Counted from the first letter of the stretch, positions 7,922 to 18,122 are shown. The stretch: 64,000 bases of DNA from Caldilineaceae bacterium (GCA_022842065.1 JALHQH010000007.1:180125-244124), one strand, 5' to 3'. The notes: generated by a model from the sequence alone, not told the origin. Program-made: numbers and translations.

Positions 7922-10075
7922 ATGTTACGGCGTTTGAACTTGCGGACCTTTTCGGCCCGATTAATTTTTAGTACTGTTGTCCTCATTCTGATGACCACCC
8001 TTAGTGCTGGGTTGCCGGCCTATTGGTTGACGCGCACGGAATTAAAACGGCAGGCTTGGTTACATGTGGCCAGTGCCAGGCAGGCGACTGCATCCTTACT
8101 GCGCGCCGAGCAGGAACAGTTGGCCAGCGTGGTGACACTCTTGAGTGAGCGGCCCACCCTACAACGTTTACTACGCGAAGGAACGGCCACTGAGTTGAAA
8201 GATTATTTGGCCGTCTTCCAGCAGCGCAGTGGCAATGATCGCCTTTTTTTGTGTGACTACAACGGCAGTGCATTGGTACCTGATCTCAGCCTTGATGACT
8301 GCCCGCCGACAAGTGACCCCCAATTTCGGCTCTTTGACGATCAGGCCGCGTTGATTGCCGCCCGCCCAGTCATTGATGAATCGTCCGGCCAGGCGTTGGG
8401 CCAAGTCGTGCTGGTTGATTGGCTGGACCACGCATTTCTCCAGCAGCTTGCCGTCAGCACCGGGGTTGAGCAGAGTATTTTGCGGGCCGATGGCCGACGC
8501 TTGCGTAGCAGCATGGTCACGCCAAGCGATGATGAGACCGACCAGCTCCTTTCGCCCCAAAGCGACGAACTGAACCGCCTCATTATGGTCGGCACCCAAC
8601 CTTATTACGCCACGACCTTTGCGCTCACAACGGCCAATGCGCCGACCGCCTTATACATTGAGGTGGCACTACCAGCTGATCAACTGCTTGGCACCGAACG
8701 GCGCGCGCTGGAAATTTTGGCGACCAGCACTAGCATCGTCGCGCTCCTTGCCATTATATTGGGTACGGGCTATGTCCGCCGGTTGATCAGACCACTGCGC
8801 CATTTGACCAAGATGGCACAACAAATTAGCGGCGGCGAATTCACCACACCCGTGCCGACCTTCTCTGAACCGGCAGAAGTTGCCACCCTCGCCACGGCTT
8901 TGCAAAAAAGCCAGGCGCGGATGTTGCAGGCCATCCACGACCATGCGAGTGCGCGTGATTGGCTGGACAGCTTAATTCAAGCGGTCGTCGAGGGGATTGT
9001 CACCATCGACAGCAAAGGGCGGGTAACTTTTTTGAACCAGAAAGCCGCGCTGCTGACGTCCCTCTCTGCTGAAGCAGCGATTGGGCAGCACATCAATGAG
9101 CTATTCCCGGTTGCCGAGGACGGCAGCGCGTCGTTTATCGATTTAATTCCACGTCCTGGCAGCAAGGCCCAAATCAGCATTGGCGGCAGTCTACGCCCCC
9201 CAGGCAATCACCATCCCACGCGGACAGGTAATCGGCCAGGGCAGTCGGCACCACGCCGCCTCAGCGCGCCAATCGTTAACCGCAAGGTCGTGTTAGAGAT
9301 CACAGCAACGGCCTTGCCAGGCGCCAATGGGCAGAGTGGACAGACCGCCCTGGTGTTGCGGGATATTTCCGAAGAACAGTTGCTCAGCAATCTGCGCTCC
9401 TATTTTCTGGCCAACATTACCCATGAATTTCGCACACCGTTAAGTACCTTCAACGCCTCCATCGAACTTTTGATGAATGAGGCCGAGGATCTCTCCGCCG
9501 CCGAGATGCGTGCGCTGCTTAAGCCGGTTCATCTGAGCCTCTTGGGCTTGCAGACCTTGATCGATAATCTACTCGAAAGCAGCAGCATTGAAGCAGGCCG
9601 CTTTGTCATCCGTAAACGCCCGGTCGAGTTGCAACAACTGATTGTTAATGCCCTGCAGATGGTACAACCATTGGTGGAACGACGGCAACAGGTGATTACC
9701 CTTTTTGAACCACCCCAGTTGCCGGCCCTCAATGCCGATGGCACGCGGCTGACGCAAGTGCTGATTAATCTGCTGACGAATGCCAGCAAATATAGCCCGA
9801 TTGGCGAAGCAATCGAACTGTTGATCAGAAGGGAAGCAGGTTGTCTGCGTATTACGGTTGCGGATCGGGGGCCAGGCGTACCCTCGACTGAATTGGCTAC
9901 CCTCTTTCAAAATTTTGTGCGGGCGAACCATCATGCCGAAGACCAATATGGCGTTGGGCTAGGGCTCTATGTGGTCAAGACGACGGTCGAAGCCCATGAT
10001 GGCCGCGTCGGGGTTGACACCCGGCCGGATGGTGGCTCACTCTTTTGGTTTGAGCTGCCGTTAGCAGAGGAATAA
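7922..10075 (+). CDS. phoR: PhoR-like sensor histidine kinase
   Basis: A membrane sensor kinase (717 aa) likely to report phosphate status. Visible order: helix 1 at about 12-34; extracytoplasmic domain to about 255; helix 2 at about 263-284; HAMP at 285-338; PAS at 345-400; a basic low-complexity insert at about 420-450; HisKA with phospho-acceptor H501 in [11 protein letters not shown]; then an HATPase domain with N box [11 protein letters not shown] and G boxes DRGPGVP and [10 protein letters not shown]. The regulator gene follows 2 bases after its stop. Assignment to PhoR rests on adjacency to pst and the Pho-type repeats. The basic insert is unusual. Confidence 0.85.
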   Translation: MLRRLNLRTFSARLIFSTVVLILMTTLSAGLPAYWLTRTELKRQAWLHVASARQATASLLRAEQEQLASVVTLLSERPTLQRLLREGTATELKDYLAVFQQRSGNDRLFLCDYNGSALVPDLSLDDCPPTSDPQFRLFDDQAALIAARPVIDESSGQALGQVVLVDWLDHAFLQQLAVSTGVEQSILRADGRRLRSSMVTPSDDETDQLLSPQSDELNRLIMVGTQPYYATTFALTTANAPTALYIEVALPADQLLGTERRALEILATSTSIVALLAIILGTGYVRRLIRPLRHLTKMAQQISGGEFTTPVPTFSEPAEVATLATALQKSQARMLQAIHDHASARDWLDSLIQAVVEGIVTIDSKGRVTFLNQKAALLTSLSAEAAIGQHINELFPVAEDGSASFIDLIPRPGSKAQISIGGSLRPPGNHHPTRTGNRPGQSAPRRLSAPIVNRKVVLEITATALPGANGQSGQTALVLRDISEEQLLSNLRSYFLANITHEFRTPLSTFNASIELLMNEAEDLSAAEMRALLKPVHLSLLGLQTLIDNLLESSSIEAGRFVIRKRPVELQQLIVNALQMVQPLVERRQQVITLFEPPQLPALNADGTRLTQVLINLLTNASKYSPIGEAIELLIRREAGCLRITVADRGPGVPSTELATLFQNFVRANHHAEDQYGVGLGLYVVKTTVEAHDGRVGVDTRPDGGSLFWFELPLAEE

Positions 10076-10077
10076 CC

Positions 10078-10755
10078 ATGAGCATTCTAATTGTTGAAGA
10101 CGATTTATCGCTATCTGATGTGATTGCCTTTACGTTGCGCCGGGCCGGCTTTGATGTGGCCACCGCCTACGATGGCGAGATCGCGCTCAACACCTGGGCC
10201 GCAGAAGATCCGATCCTGATCCTCCTTGATCTCAATTTGCCCAAAGTTGATGGCTTGACCATTTGCCGCCGCATCCGCACTGTAAGTAAGACGCCGATCA
10301 TTATCCTTAGTGTGCAAGGGGGGGATGAAGCAGTCGTCAAAGGCTTGGAATTAGGGGCCGATGACTATATTGTTAAGCCGTTTAGCCCTACTCAATTGGT
10401 GGCGCGTATCCGTGCCGTGCTGCGGCGCGCTGATATTACGCCCCTACCAGAACGGGTGGAGATCGCGGATCTGACGCTGGATCGCAGCCGGAATGAGGTG
10501 CAGCGTAAAGGTCACGCCACCATCCGCCTGACCCCCTTGGAATCACGCCTGCTGGGCACCCTGATCGTCAATGCCGGGCAGGTAGTCCCCACCGAGCAGC
10601 TGATTGCCACCATCTGGGGCGCGGATGGCGGTGATCGGAGCATGTTGAAGCAGCTTGTCTATCGTTTGCGCGCAAAACTCGAAGCCGAAGCCCAGACAAG
10701 CACACAAATCGAAACGGTCGCCGGCATCGGCTACACCCTCACCCAGCGCGCCTGA
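10078..10755 (+). CDS. phoB: PhoB-like OmpR-family response regulator
   Basis: A DNA-binding response regulator (225 aa). The receiver domain has acidic residues at VEDD, phosphorylation site D51 in [11 protein letters not shown], and the lysine of [11 protein letters not shown] winged helix follows ([13 protein letters not shown], then [16 protein letters not shown] and GIGYTL). It is coupled to the kinase and faces pstS. OmpR-family regulators bind direct repeats of about 11 bases as tandem dimers, which fits the four repeats upstream of pstS and of the second FMN reductase. Confidence 0.88.
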   Translation: MSILIVEDDLSLSDVIAFTLRRAGFDVATAYDGEIALNTWAAEDPILILLDLNLPKVDGLTICRRIRTVSKTPIIILSVQGGDEAVVKGLELGADDYIVKPFSPTQLVARIRAVLRRADITPLPERVEIADLTLDRSRNEVQRKGHATIRLTPLESRLLGTLIVNAGQVVPTEQLIATIWGADGGDRSMLKQLVYRLRAKLEAEAQTSTQIETVAGIGYTLTQRA

Positions 10756-10760
10756 GTTGC

Positions 10761-10866
10761 CCGTAAAACGTAAAACGTGAAACGTGAAATAACGGGTCAC
10801 GCATTACGTTTCACGTTTTACGCATCACGTTTTACGCATCACGTTTCACGTTTCACGCCTCACGTT
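10761..10866. repeat. Heptamer repeat array with inverted arm (locus 3)
   Basis: The left arm is CGTAAAA x2 and CGTGAAA x2. The right arm is eight inverted 7-mers (TTTCACG, TTTTACG, CATCACG, CCTCACG types). It immediately follows the phoB stop and abuts the Pho-box promoter, so it may act as terminator or insulator. Confidence 0.85.
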
Positions 10867-10868
10867 CT

Positions 10869-10923
10869 GTTACCCCATTGTTACCACCCTATCACCATCC
10901 CTGTTACCACCGCCTGCTATAGT
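10869..10923 (+). promoter_or_regulatory. Pho-box promoter of the pst operon
   Basis: Direct repeats GTTACC at 10869 and 10880, ATCACC at 10891, and GTTACC at 10903, giving spacings of 11, 11 and 12. After 9 bases comes TATAGT (10918-10923) as the -10 box. The repeats occupy the -35 region, as in activator-dependent PhoB promoters. Direct repeats with 11-base period are the established form of PhoB/PhoP sites; this exact consensus is read from the sequence. Confidence 0.75.
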
Positions 10924-11041
10924 CAGCACAGGCAAATGAATTGTCACCACACCCGTACTGACAGGCGATTGGCGCGCGGGATAGGCACCACGCAGCGGTT
11001 AGGGCCGGGTGTGTAAAAACGCAAGAAAGGGAATTTCATCC

Positions 11042-12067
11042 ATGTTTTTCAATCGATCGCCCAGGAAGATGTGGCTACCACTCAGTCTCATGGCCAGTAT
11101 TGTCTTGCTGGCAGCCTGTGTGGCACCAACCGTCAGTCCGGCGGCCAACGCACCGGCAGCCGGCGCTGACACAGCCAGCACCGCGGCCGGCGGCGAAGCG
11201 GCGAATATCAGCATTTCGGGTGCCTTTGCGCTCTTTCCGATGGTAACCGTTTGGGCCGAGGAATATCAGAAGAGCAACCCCAACGTCACCTTCGATATCC
11301 AAGGCGGTGGGGCCGGCAAGGGGATGACTGATATGCTCACCGGTGCCGCGGACATTGCCATGCTCTCCCGCGAAGCACGCCAAGAAGAGTTGGATCAGGG
11401 TTCATTCCTGGTGCCGGTGACGATTGACGCCGTCATTGGCACCTTCAACGCCAACAATCCCTATGTCGATCAGGTGTTGGCCCTCGGGATCACACCAGAA
11501 GTGGCCGGCAACATCTGGATCAGCAGCACAGTCACCACTTGGGGTCAATGGCTGGAGACGGATGCCACTGAAACCATCAACGTCTACACCCGCTCCGACT
11601 CCGCTGGTGCGGCCGAGATGTGGTCCAAATTTTCCACCGGCGAAACGCAGGAGGATCTAAAGGGGATTGCCGTCAATGGTGACCCTGGTCTGGCCGAAGC
11701 GGTACGCCAGGATCCGTTGGCGGTCGGCTTTAACAACATCGGCTTCACCTATGATCCGGCAACTGGTTTGCCGAATGAAGGATTACAGGTGATTCCCATC
11801 GATCTGAATGGCAACGGCCAGATCGATCCGGAGGAAGATTTCTACAAAACCCGTGACGAACTGACCCAAGCGATTGCGGACAGAGTCTTCCCCTTCCCGC
11901 CTGCGCGCGAACTCTACCTGGTCACCAAAGGGGAACCAAACCCGGCGATTGCCGACTTTTATCGCTGGATCTTAACCGATGGCCAAGCCTTTGTGGCCGA
12001 CGCTGGTTATGTGGCGCTGCCCGCAGATCAGTTGCAAGCTGCACAGGCACTGGTTGGCGGCGAATAG
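11042..12067 (+). CDS. pstS: Phosphate-binding lipoprotein PstS
   Basis: The substrate-binding component of the high-affinity phosphate importer (341 aa). The signal peptide ends in a lipobox LLAAC. The phosphate-site motifs are [38 protein letters not shown] and the [16 protein letters not shown] loop. The ATG at 11042 was chosen because it directly precedes the signal peptide. It is the first gene after the Pho-box promoter. A 46-bp perfect palindrome separates it from pstC and may lower expression of the downstream genes relative to pstS. Confidence 0.9.
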   Translation: MFFNRSPRKMWLPLSLMASIVLLAACVAPTVSPAANAPAAGADTASTAAGGEAANISISGAFALFPMVTVWAEEYQKSNPNVTFDIQGGGAGKGMTDMLTGAADIAMLSREARQEELDQGSFLVPVTIDAVIGTFNANNPYVDQVLALGITPEVAGNIWISSTVTTWGQWLETDATETINVYTRSDSAGAAEMWSKFSTGETQEDLKGIAVNGDPGLAEAVRQDPLAVGFNNIGFTYDPATGLPNEGLQVIPIDLNGNGQIDPEEDFYKTRDELTQAIADRVFPFPPARELYLVTKGEPNPAIADFYRWILTDGQAFVADAGYVALPADQLQAAQALVGGE

Positions 12068-12077
12068 GCTTTACGTG

Positions 12078-12123
12078 CATTAACAAAGGTCAATTGATCA
12101 TGATCAATTGACCTTTGTTAATG
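12078..12123. terminator. 46-bp perfect palindrome between pstS and pstC
   Basis: Two exact 23-base arms (12078-12100 and 12101-12123) meet with no loop at TGATCA-TGATCA. There is no T-run. A processing, attenuating or 3'-protecting hairpin inside the operon is plausible, since the binding protein is usually needed in excess. Confidence 0.75.
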
Positions 12124-12146
12124 AATTCAGCTTTTGAGGAGCAGGT

Positions 12147-13148
12147 ATGGAAGTAACCGACGAACGTCTGTTTGTCCGACAAAGTAGACCAGAGCGCACG
12201 TATACCTCACGGCGCTTAAGCTTTAAGCGCGCCGCCCTTGATTGGGCCATTCAGCGCCTGTTCGGATTGGCTGTGATTGCGATCTGCTTGTTGCTCGTCG
12301 TGATTGGTGCTACCTTAGTGGTGCGCAGCCAACCGATCCTCTTGAATTACACATTCAGCGAACTACTGACCGGCCAATTATGGCAACCGATGCGTGGCAG
12401 CTTTGGTTTTGCGCCCTTTATCATCGGCAGCGTCGTGGTAACCGCAGTGGCGATGGTTTTGGCGGTGGTGCCGGCCATCTTAACGGGTATCTATCTGTCG
12501 GACTATGTCACCAGCCGCACGCGCAGTTGGCTGAAACCGGTGCTTGATCTGCTGGTGGGTATCCCTTCGGTTGTCTATGGGCTATGGGGGATTCTCCTGA
12601 TTGTGCCCCTGATACGCGATTATATAGGCCCCTGGTCAGATCAAACGTTGGGACAGTGGTGGCCCTTCTTTAGCCGCACCAATCCCAGCGGCTATGGCTT
12701 GTTAGCGGCTGGGGTGGTGCTTGGCATCATGGTCTTCCCGCTGATCGCCGCGGTCACCGAAGAGGTAATGCGCAGCGTGCCGCAAGATCTACGCGAAGCG
12801 TTGCTCGCCTTGGGTGCTACCCGCTGGGAAGCAACCAAATGTATCGTACGCCATGTGGGGCTGCCCGGCATTTGGGCCGCGGTTGTGCTCGGCTTTTCAC
12901 GGGCCTTTGGCGAAACGCTGGCCGTCATGATGACCGTGGGCAATGTCGCCCAAATTCCCACGGGGATCTTTGATGCGGCCTATCCCCTGCCGGCACTAAT
13001 TGCCAACAATTATGGGGAGATGATGTCGGTGCCGCTCTATGAATCAGCTTTAATGGGCGCGGCGTTGATTCTGTTGGTCGTGGTGGTTACCTTTAATGTT
13101 AGCGCCCGGCTAGTGGTCGAGCGCCTGGTGAAAAGGAGCGCAGCATGA
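12147..13148 (+). CDS. pstC: Phosphate ABC transporter permease PstC
   Basis: One of the two inner-membrane permease subunits (333 aa). A basic N-terminal tail of about 45 residues precedes about six membrane segments. The PstC hallmarks [20 protein letters not shown] and [20 protein letters not shown] (coupling loop) are clear, as is [23 protein letters not shown] ribosome site precedes the ATG. It overlaps pstA by 4 bases (ATGA). Confidence 0.92.
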   Translation: MEVTDERLFVRQSRPERTYTSRRLSFKRAALDWAIQRLFGLAVIAICLLLVVIGATLVVRSQPILLNYTFSELLTGQLWQPMRGSFGFAPFIIGSVVVTAVAMVLAVVPAILTGIYLSDYVTSRTRSWLKPVLDLLVGIPSVVYGLWGILLIVPLIRDYIGPWSDQTLGQWWPFFSRTNPSGYGLLAAGVVLGIMVFPLIAAVTEEVMRSVPQDLREALLALGATRWEATKCIVRHVGLPGIWAAVVLGFSRAFGETLAVMMTVGNVAQIPTGIFDAAYPLPALIANNYGEMMSVPLYESALMGAALILLVVVVTFNVSARLVVERLVKRSAA

Positions 13149-13999
13149 GTCTCAACCGTAGACGAAAACAGGAAGAACAATTTTTTGTTTGGCTCATGCG
13201 TTTTTCCCTTTGGGGTGCGGCGGCGGTGCTGGGGTTGATTCTGACGATTGTCTTTTGGCGCGGGATTGGTTCCCTGAGTTGGGAGATGATCAGCCAACCG
13301 CCCAAAGGGGGCTTCTTTCTAGGGGGTGGGGGTGGCATTCTCAATGCAATCATCGGCTCACTTTATCTGGCCACTGGTGCGACCTTGCTGGCGCTGTGCG
13401 TCGCCGTGCCGGTTGTCTTTTACCTCCACACCTATACGGGTGATGGGCGGTTGCGCAGCAGCATACGGATGGTGCTCGACATCATGTGGGGCATTCCGAG
13501 CATTGTTTATGGGGCCTTTGGCTTTTCGCTGATGATCTTCTTGGGGCTGCGCGCCTCGCTCTTGGCCGGCATCATTACGCTGGCGTTCGTCGTGTTACCG
13601 ATTCTGGCCCGCACCTTGGATGAAATTGTCGAAATGGCACCCAAGCAACTACGCGAAGTCACCCTGGCCTTGGGCACCACCCGTTTCGAGTGGATGGGCG
13701 TCCTCTTGCGCCAATCGCTGCCAGGGCTTGTCACCGCGATTTTGTTGGCCTTTGGCCGTGGCATTGGTGATGCGGCTTCGGTCCTTTTCACCGCCGGCTA
13801 CACCGACAATATGCCCGATTCGCTGTTGCGACCGGTGGCATCCTTGCCGCTCGCCGTCTTTTTCCTCCTCAGCACCCCCTTTCCGGATGTGCAGGCCCGG
13901 GCCTACGCTTCGGCCTTAGTGCTGACGGTGATTATCCTCACAGTGAGCCTGTTAGCCCATCTGTCGATGACGCGTTTGGGGCGTCATGTCATTCGCTAA
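13145..13999 (+). CDS. pstA: Phosphate ABC transporter permease PstA
   Basis: The second permease subunit (284 aa) with about six membrane helices. Typical segments are [37 protein letters not shown] (coupling loop) and [20 protein letters not shown]. It is coupled to pstC by a 4-base overlap. The 86-base gap to pstB shows no gene. Confidence 0.92.
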   Translation: MSLNRRRKQEEQFFVWLMRFSLWGAAAVLGLILTIVFWRGIGSLSWEMISQPPKGGFFLGGGGGILNAIIGSLYLATGATLLALCVAVPVVFYLHTYTGDGRLRSSIRMVLDIMWGIPSIVYGAFGFSLMIFLGLRASLLAGIITLAFVVLPILARTLDEIVEMAPKQLREVTLALGTTRFEWMGVLLRQSLPGLVTAILLAFGRGIGDAASVLFTAGYTDNMPDSLLRPVASLPLAVFFLLSTPFPDVQARAYASALVLTVIILTVSLLAHLSMTRLGRHVIR

Positions 14000-14085
14000 A
14001 TCAGCAAATAACGATCCTTTCTCATGGGCCGGCCATCGCTGGCGGTGGAATTGGAAAGTTTTCGATAGGTCAAGGAACAGTATCT

Positions 14086-14835
14086 ATGCCTGCACTGGCA
14101 ATTCGCAATTTAAATGTCTGGTATGGACAGCAACATGCCCTAAAATCAATCAATATTACGTTGCCTGCGCATCAGGTCACCGCGATCATTGGGCCATCGG
14201 GTTGTGGGAAGTCAACGCTGCTGAAAAGCTTCAATCGGCTGCTGGAACTCAATGAGCAGGTACGGATTGAGGGGCAGGTTTTGTTGGAAGGCGAAGATAT
14301 CTACGCCCGCGACCAGGATGTGACCGAAATCCGCACACGCATTGGGCTGCTAGCCCAGAAACCCTTCCCGCTACCCATGTCGATCTATGACAACATTGCC
14401 TACGGTCCACGCATTCATGGGTTAACAAATGGCACGCTGGACAAGTTGGTTCAGACCCAACTCCAGGCCGTCGGTCTATGGGAAGAGGTAAAAGATCGGC
14501 TGCGTGCCCCTGCCGCGGGGCTATCGGTGGGGCAGCAGCAGCGGCTCTGCCTGGCGCGGACACTAGCGGTAAAACCGGATGTGCTGCTCTGTGATGAGTC
14601 AACCGCCTCCCTTGACCCGATCTCGGCGCGCGGGATTGAAAGTTTGCTGCGCAAACTCAAAGAGCACTATACACTGGTCATCGTAACGCACGACATCGAT
14701 CAGGCGCGACGGCTGGCGGATTATGTCCTGTTTATGTGGCTTGGCGAGTTAGTGGAACATGGCCCCGCTGCCCAATTTTTTACCCAGCCGCAGCAGGAAT
14801 TGACACAAGCCTACCTGGCCCGTGAAGTAGGGTAA
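14086..14835 (+). CDS. pstB: Phosphate ABC transporter ATPase PstB
   Basis: The ATP-binding subunit (249 aa). Walker A is [20 protein letters not shown], which is typical of PstB. The signature reads [17 protein letters not shown], with V in place of the usual G of LSGGQ. Walker B is [13 protein letters not shown] and the switch histidine is in [14 protein letters not shown]. The start at 14086 gives the normal length. The next gene begins 2 bases after the stop. Confidence 0.92.
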   Translation: MPALAIRNLNVWYGQQHALKSINITLPAHQVTAIIGPSGCGKSTLLKSFNRLLELNEQVRIEGQVLLEGEDIYARDQDVTEIRTRIGLLAQKPFPLPMSIYDNIAYGPRIHGLTNGTLDKLVQTQLQAVGLWEEVKDRLRAPAAGLSVGQQQRLCLARTLAVKPDVLLCDESTASLDPISARGIESLLRKLKEHYTLVIVTHDIDQARRLADYVLFMWLGELVEHGPAAQFFTQPQQELTQAYLAREVG

Positions 14836-14837
14836 AG

Positions 14838-15569
14838 ATGACGTACGTACCGGAGGAGCAGCACAAGTGGGCTTGGCGCCGCGGCAAGCACAACAATGCA
14901 ACAGGCAGGAGCATACAGTCGCTTGCGCTGGGACATCACCCCAAAGGCACCTCCGATGCAGAAGCGTTTCAGGCCGATGACAACACACAGTGGCAAACAG
15001 TGCTAGATCCGCTGAACCTGGATCTATACACCCCACCGGCACAACGGTGGTGGCAGCGGTGGCTCTTTGGCGCACCGGCACAACGCCAGCTTAACCACAG
15101 CACCCGCTCACTGCTAATTATGCAGCAACCGCGCTGGCCACTGCGCCACATTTTGCTCATTTTACGTGCCGAGCAAAACGACTGGGCAGCCATCCCTTGG
15201 ATTGAGCGCCTAGCCCACCCGGGGCAGACCACCGTTTCGCTGCTCCCGGTCGTCCCAGCCTGGCCGCGTCTGCATCGTCGGCTGGCCAGTGCGCAGCCCA
15301 CCGCGGATGTGCTCATGGCACCGAATACTGTCTCCGGTGCCATGCTCCGCCAGATGGCAGCGCGGCTGCGCCAACAGCAAATTGCTGCGATCCCCATCCT
15401 CACGCGCGGCGAACCTAATGCGCGCATCCGCGCCGCAGTAGCAGCCCATGATCCCGACCTGATCCTGATTGCGGCCGAACCGCACAGCCGGCTCTTACGT
15501 GCCTTTTATGGCGAACTGGTACGGCCATTGGTAAAGTGGGTTGAGCGACCACTGCTCATCGCAAAGTAA
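14838..15569 (+). CDS. UspA-like hypothetical protein in the pst operon
   Basis: A 243-aa protein translated just after pstB. The C-terminal half resembles a universal-stress-protein fold: strand RHILLILRAEQ, then a region ending in HDPDLILIAAEPHSRLLRAF and VKWVERPLLIAK, which resembles the closing GS..V...PVLIV segment of UspA domains. The N-terminal 80 residues are polar, with no recognised domain. It occupies the position often held by phoU, but shows no PhoU helix pattern. Function unknown; a role in phosphate-stress signalling is only inferred from position. Confidence 0.6.
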   Translation: MTYVPEEQHKWAWRRGKHNNATGRSIQSLALGHHPKGTSDAEAFQADDNTQWQTVLDPLNLDLYTPPAQRWWQRWLFGAPAQRQLNHSTRSLLIMQQPRWPLRHILLILRAEQNDWAAIPWIERLAHPGQTTVSLLPVVPAWPRLHRRLASAQPTADVLMAPNTVSGAMLRQMAARLRQQQIAAIPILTRGEPNARIRAAVAAHDPDLILIAAEPHSRLLRAFYGELVRPLVKWVERPLLIAK

Positions 15570-15643
15570 ATCGGGGTGACGCACACCTGCGGGGAGAAAC
15601 ACGGTATATCGTGTTTCTCCCCGCAGGTGTGCGTCACCCCGAT
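15570..15643. terminator. Perfect 34-bp hairpin between convergent genes
   Basis: Arms 15570-15603 and 15610-15643 are exact complements around GTATAT. It begins right after the stop of the UspA-like gene and lies 20 bases before the stop of the converging thioredoxin-fold gene, so it likely serves as a bidirectional transcript end. Confidence 0.8.
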
Positions 15644-15663
15644 CAAGTAAACGCTCGCGTTGG

Positions 15664-16398
15664 TTAGTTAACGCCTAGCTCGGCTAGACGTTGGACAAAA
15701 CCCGTATAGGGCAGTGCGCCTTCGATTAAGGTGTCATTGAGGGCAAAGCTGGGACGCAGACGCACACCGACGGCGCGGCGGGCTTGGTCAATGCGTTCTA
15801 TTTTTGCGGCAATAGTGGGGTCGGTCAGACAACTACTCATCGCCTGACGATCCAGGCCTAACTCTTCCGCCCAACCTAACAACAGGTCTGGCGTAGGATT
15901 CCACAGTTGGGCCTGCCGTGCAAAAAGCAGATCATGCATCTGCCAGAAGGCAAGCGGCTGCTGGCTACCGGCACACTCAGCCGCATGGTGGGCCAAGCGC
16001 GAAGCATCACCATGATCGATCACATGTGAAAAAGTGAGATTGACAGTTCCGTTGGCAACATAGGCTGCCTTGAGTTCAGGTTCGACTCGCAACACGTGCG
16101 AGGCACAGGCAGTTCAAAGAAAATCGGAATAGTCGATCAGACGGACTGGCGCGGCTGGGTTACCCAGCACATAATAGTCACCCACAACCGACACTGTCGT
16201 CAACCAGTCAGTCGCTGGTGCAGCAACCGCAGTATCCGTCACGACAACCGTAACCGGCGCAGGCGCAAGCGTGGCCGTGGCGACGATGATGGCAGCTGGT
16301 GCGGTGGTAGCGGTGGGCGGCGCACTAGTCGGGGCCGGCGGTTGCGCGCAAGCCGACAAGCAGGTGACGAATGTCAATAACACAGCTAGTACTTTCAA
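15664..16398 (-). CDS. DsbA-like lipoprotein with in-frame TGA at the catalytic Cys (candidate selenoprotein)
   Basis: If the TGA at 16116-16114 is read through as selenocysteine, this is one 244-aa thioredoxin-fold lipoprotein. It has a signal peptide with lipobox LSAC, a Thr/Pro/Ala linker to about residue 65, then VRLIDYSDFL-U-TAC at residue 95. The paralogue next door reads ITLYEYSDYQCPFC here, so the TGA aligns exactly with the first Cys of CxxC; the second Cys is kept. The rest of the fold continues with no further stop, including the WQMHDLLF helix and a cis-proline region LRPSF. A SECIS-like hairpin follows. The alternative is a nonsense-mutated pseudogene or a sequencing error. No Sec machinery is visible in this window. 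Confidence 0.6.
16086..16102 (-). promoter_or_regulatory. SECIS-like hairpin after the in-frame TGA
   Basis: On the minus strand, CUCGCA-CGUGU-UGCGAG forms a perfect 6-bp stem with a 5-base loop. The loop starts 17 bases after the UGA and has G at its second position. These fit the published bacterial SECIS consensus (apical loop about 16-37 bases downstream, G among the first two loop bases). The stem is short, so chance is possible. Confidence 0.5.
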
Positions 16399-16478
16399 GC
16401 TGAACCTCCGATTTATTGTAAATAACAGGCGTACAGGACATGGACCAAACTAGCGTAGGGCAGTTTCGCAAAATAAAG

Positions 16479-16509
16479 AACGCAGATTGGCTTTGACCCA
16501 ATCTGCGTT
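16479..16509. terminator. Hairpin between the two DsbA-like genes
   Basis: Arms AACGCAGATTGG and CCAATCTGCGTT around a 7-base loop. It lies after the stop of the two-domain gene (leftward) and before the start of the TGA-containing gene. Confidence 0.65.
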
Positions 16510-16537
16510 GCGGAATCGCTATTTTACGTTAAACGCT

Positions 16538-18067
16538 TTATTGCGGCTGCACAGTGCCATCGAGCACCTGCTGCAAAATTTCAGTAAAGCGATCAGCCGG
16601 TAGCGCGCCGGGGATAATACTGCCCTGGCCGTCGTAGAGTACGATAAAGGTGGGGGTACCACGGACAAAGGGCGTGCCGGCGGCAAGATCTTCATCAACC
16701 AGCGCCTTCGTGGCGGGATCGGTCAAACAGGTGGTGAATTGATCAACATCCAATGCCAGTTCACCCGCGAGATCGATAAAGAATGGATTTGGATCGCTAA
16801 TTGACCAATCGGCCATGGTATTAAAAAGCGTTTCATGCATTTCCCAGAACTTGCCCTGTGCGGCCGCACACTCAGTGGCAACCCCCGCGGCCGGCGCTTG
16901 TGGGTGAATAGAAAGTGGGAAGTGCTTAAAGACCCAATAGATCTGGCCGGTGTCAACAAATTGTTCATCAAGGATCGGCTGCGTTTCCAAGGAATGTTTA
17001 CGGCAGAAGGGACATTGCAGATCAGAGAATTCGATCACCGTCACCGTGGCGGCCGGGTCGCCCCGGTAGAAATCACCGGCCATGGTATAGCCAGGGCGAT
17101 CAGGATCAGGGACCAAGCCTTCGGCTGTTGCCCAGAAGGGAATCTCGTCACTGCCCTCTTGTGCTTGTTCGGTCTGTGGTGTACCACCGGCGAGCAGCGT
17201 ATCGAGCATGGCCGAGAATTGATCATAGGGTTGCGCACCAACTAGGGGGAAGGCTTCATCAGTCGCGGTGCGGACAAATTCGAAGCTTGGCGTGCCACTA
17301 AAGCCCTTGCCACGCGCCTCGGCGATGCCGGCTTCGATGCCGGCATCTTTATCCCCACTCTCGACGCAACTGCTAAAGAGCGCCATGTCAACCCCAACCT
17401 GCTCGGCAAGTTGGGTGAAGTAGCTCATGGGGTCAGTCGCGTTACTCCAAGCTGATTGGGTCTGAAAGAGCAGCGCATGCATCTTCCAATAAGATTCCGC
17501 GCCTTGATCAGCCACACAGTTGGCTGCGACATGGGCAGGGGGGGCATTGGGATGCAAATCCACTAAGGGGAAGTCGCGGAAGACGACGCGCACTTGACCA
17601 CTCCGCACGTAACTCTCGTCTAATGCCGGCTCGGTCTGCACAAAGTAACGGCTACAAAAGGGGCATTGGTAATCGCTATATTCATAGAGGGTAATGGGGG
17701 CATCAGGCTCACCACGATAGGGATAGCCGTCAGCAGTAAAGCCGACCGGAATATCTTTATAAGTTCCCTCTGGGGCCATTACCTGTACGTCATTCGTTGT
17801 AGCAGCACCTGCCACAGCCGGTTCTACGGCAGCGGTTGTCGTGACGGTTGTCGTGACCGCGGCGGGCGTCGAGCCTGTGGTTCCGGTAACAGCAGCGGTC
17901 GTCTCCACTGTGCTTTCGGGGGCAACCGCGTCGGCGCTGGTAGGCTCTGGTAAGGTGGCGGCGGGTGGCGTGGCGGGCATAACACAACTGACAATGGTCA
18001 GTAGCAAGGCGACAGCAACGAACGCGACAAGCAGCGCCGTTGGCTTGAAAAAGCGTGTTTGGTTCAT
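16538..18067 (-). CDS. Lipoprotein with two DsbA-like thioredoxin domains
   Basis: An exported thiol-disulfide oxidoreductase (509 aa). The ATG at 18067 follows an AAGAAGG site. The signal peptide has lipobox IVSC, then a long Thr/Ala/Val linker. Domain 1 (about residues 100-290) has DYQCPFCSRYF, and domain 2 (about 310-505) has DLQCPFCRKHS. Each carries a cis-Pro loop (GTPSF, GTPTF). Both match the DsbA/DsbG-like Thioredoxin_4 family. Single-domain members are usual; the tandem arrangement is less so. It is a direct paralogue of the TGA-containing gene downstream and keeps Cys where that gene has TGA. Confidence 0.88.
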   Translation of the reverse strand: MNQTRFFKPTALLVAFVAVALLLTIVSCVMPATPPAATLPEPTSADAVAPESTVETTAAVTGTTGSTPAAVTTTVTTTAAVEPAVAGAATTNDVQVMAPEGTYKDIPVGFTADGYPYRGEPDAPITLYEYSDYQCPFCSRYFVQTEPALDESYVRSGQVRVVFRDFPLVDLHPNAPPAHVAANCVADQGAESYWKMHALLFQTQSAWSNATDPMSYFTQLAEQVGVDMALFSSCVESGDKDAGIEAGIAEARGKGFSGTPSFEFVRTATDEAFPLVGAQPYDQFSAMLDTLLAGGTPQTEQAQEGSDEIPFWATAEGLVPDPDRPGYTMAGDFYRGDPAATVTVIEFSDLQCPFCRKHSLETQPILDEQFVDTGQIYWVFKHFPLSIHPQAPAAGVATECAAAQGKFWEMHETLFNTMADWSISDPNPFFIDLAGELALDVDQFTTCLTDPATKALVDEDLAAGTPFVRGTPTFIVLYDGQGSIIPGALPADRFTEILQQVLDGTVQPQ

Positions 18068-18122
18068 AAACGTTAACCTTCTTGGTCCGCGAACAGTGGA
18101 AACGATGAGCACAAGGGCACAA

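Noticed and set aside
15664..16095. Separate short gene starting at a GTG after the TGA
   Set aside because: It lacks a ribosome site and begins inside a thioredoxin fold; continuity with 16117-16398 is better explained by read-through or a single nonsense change.
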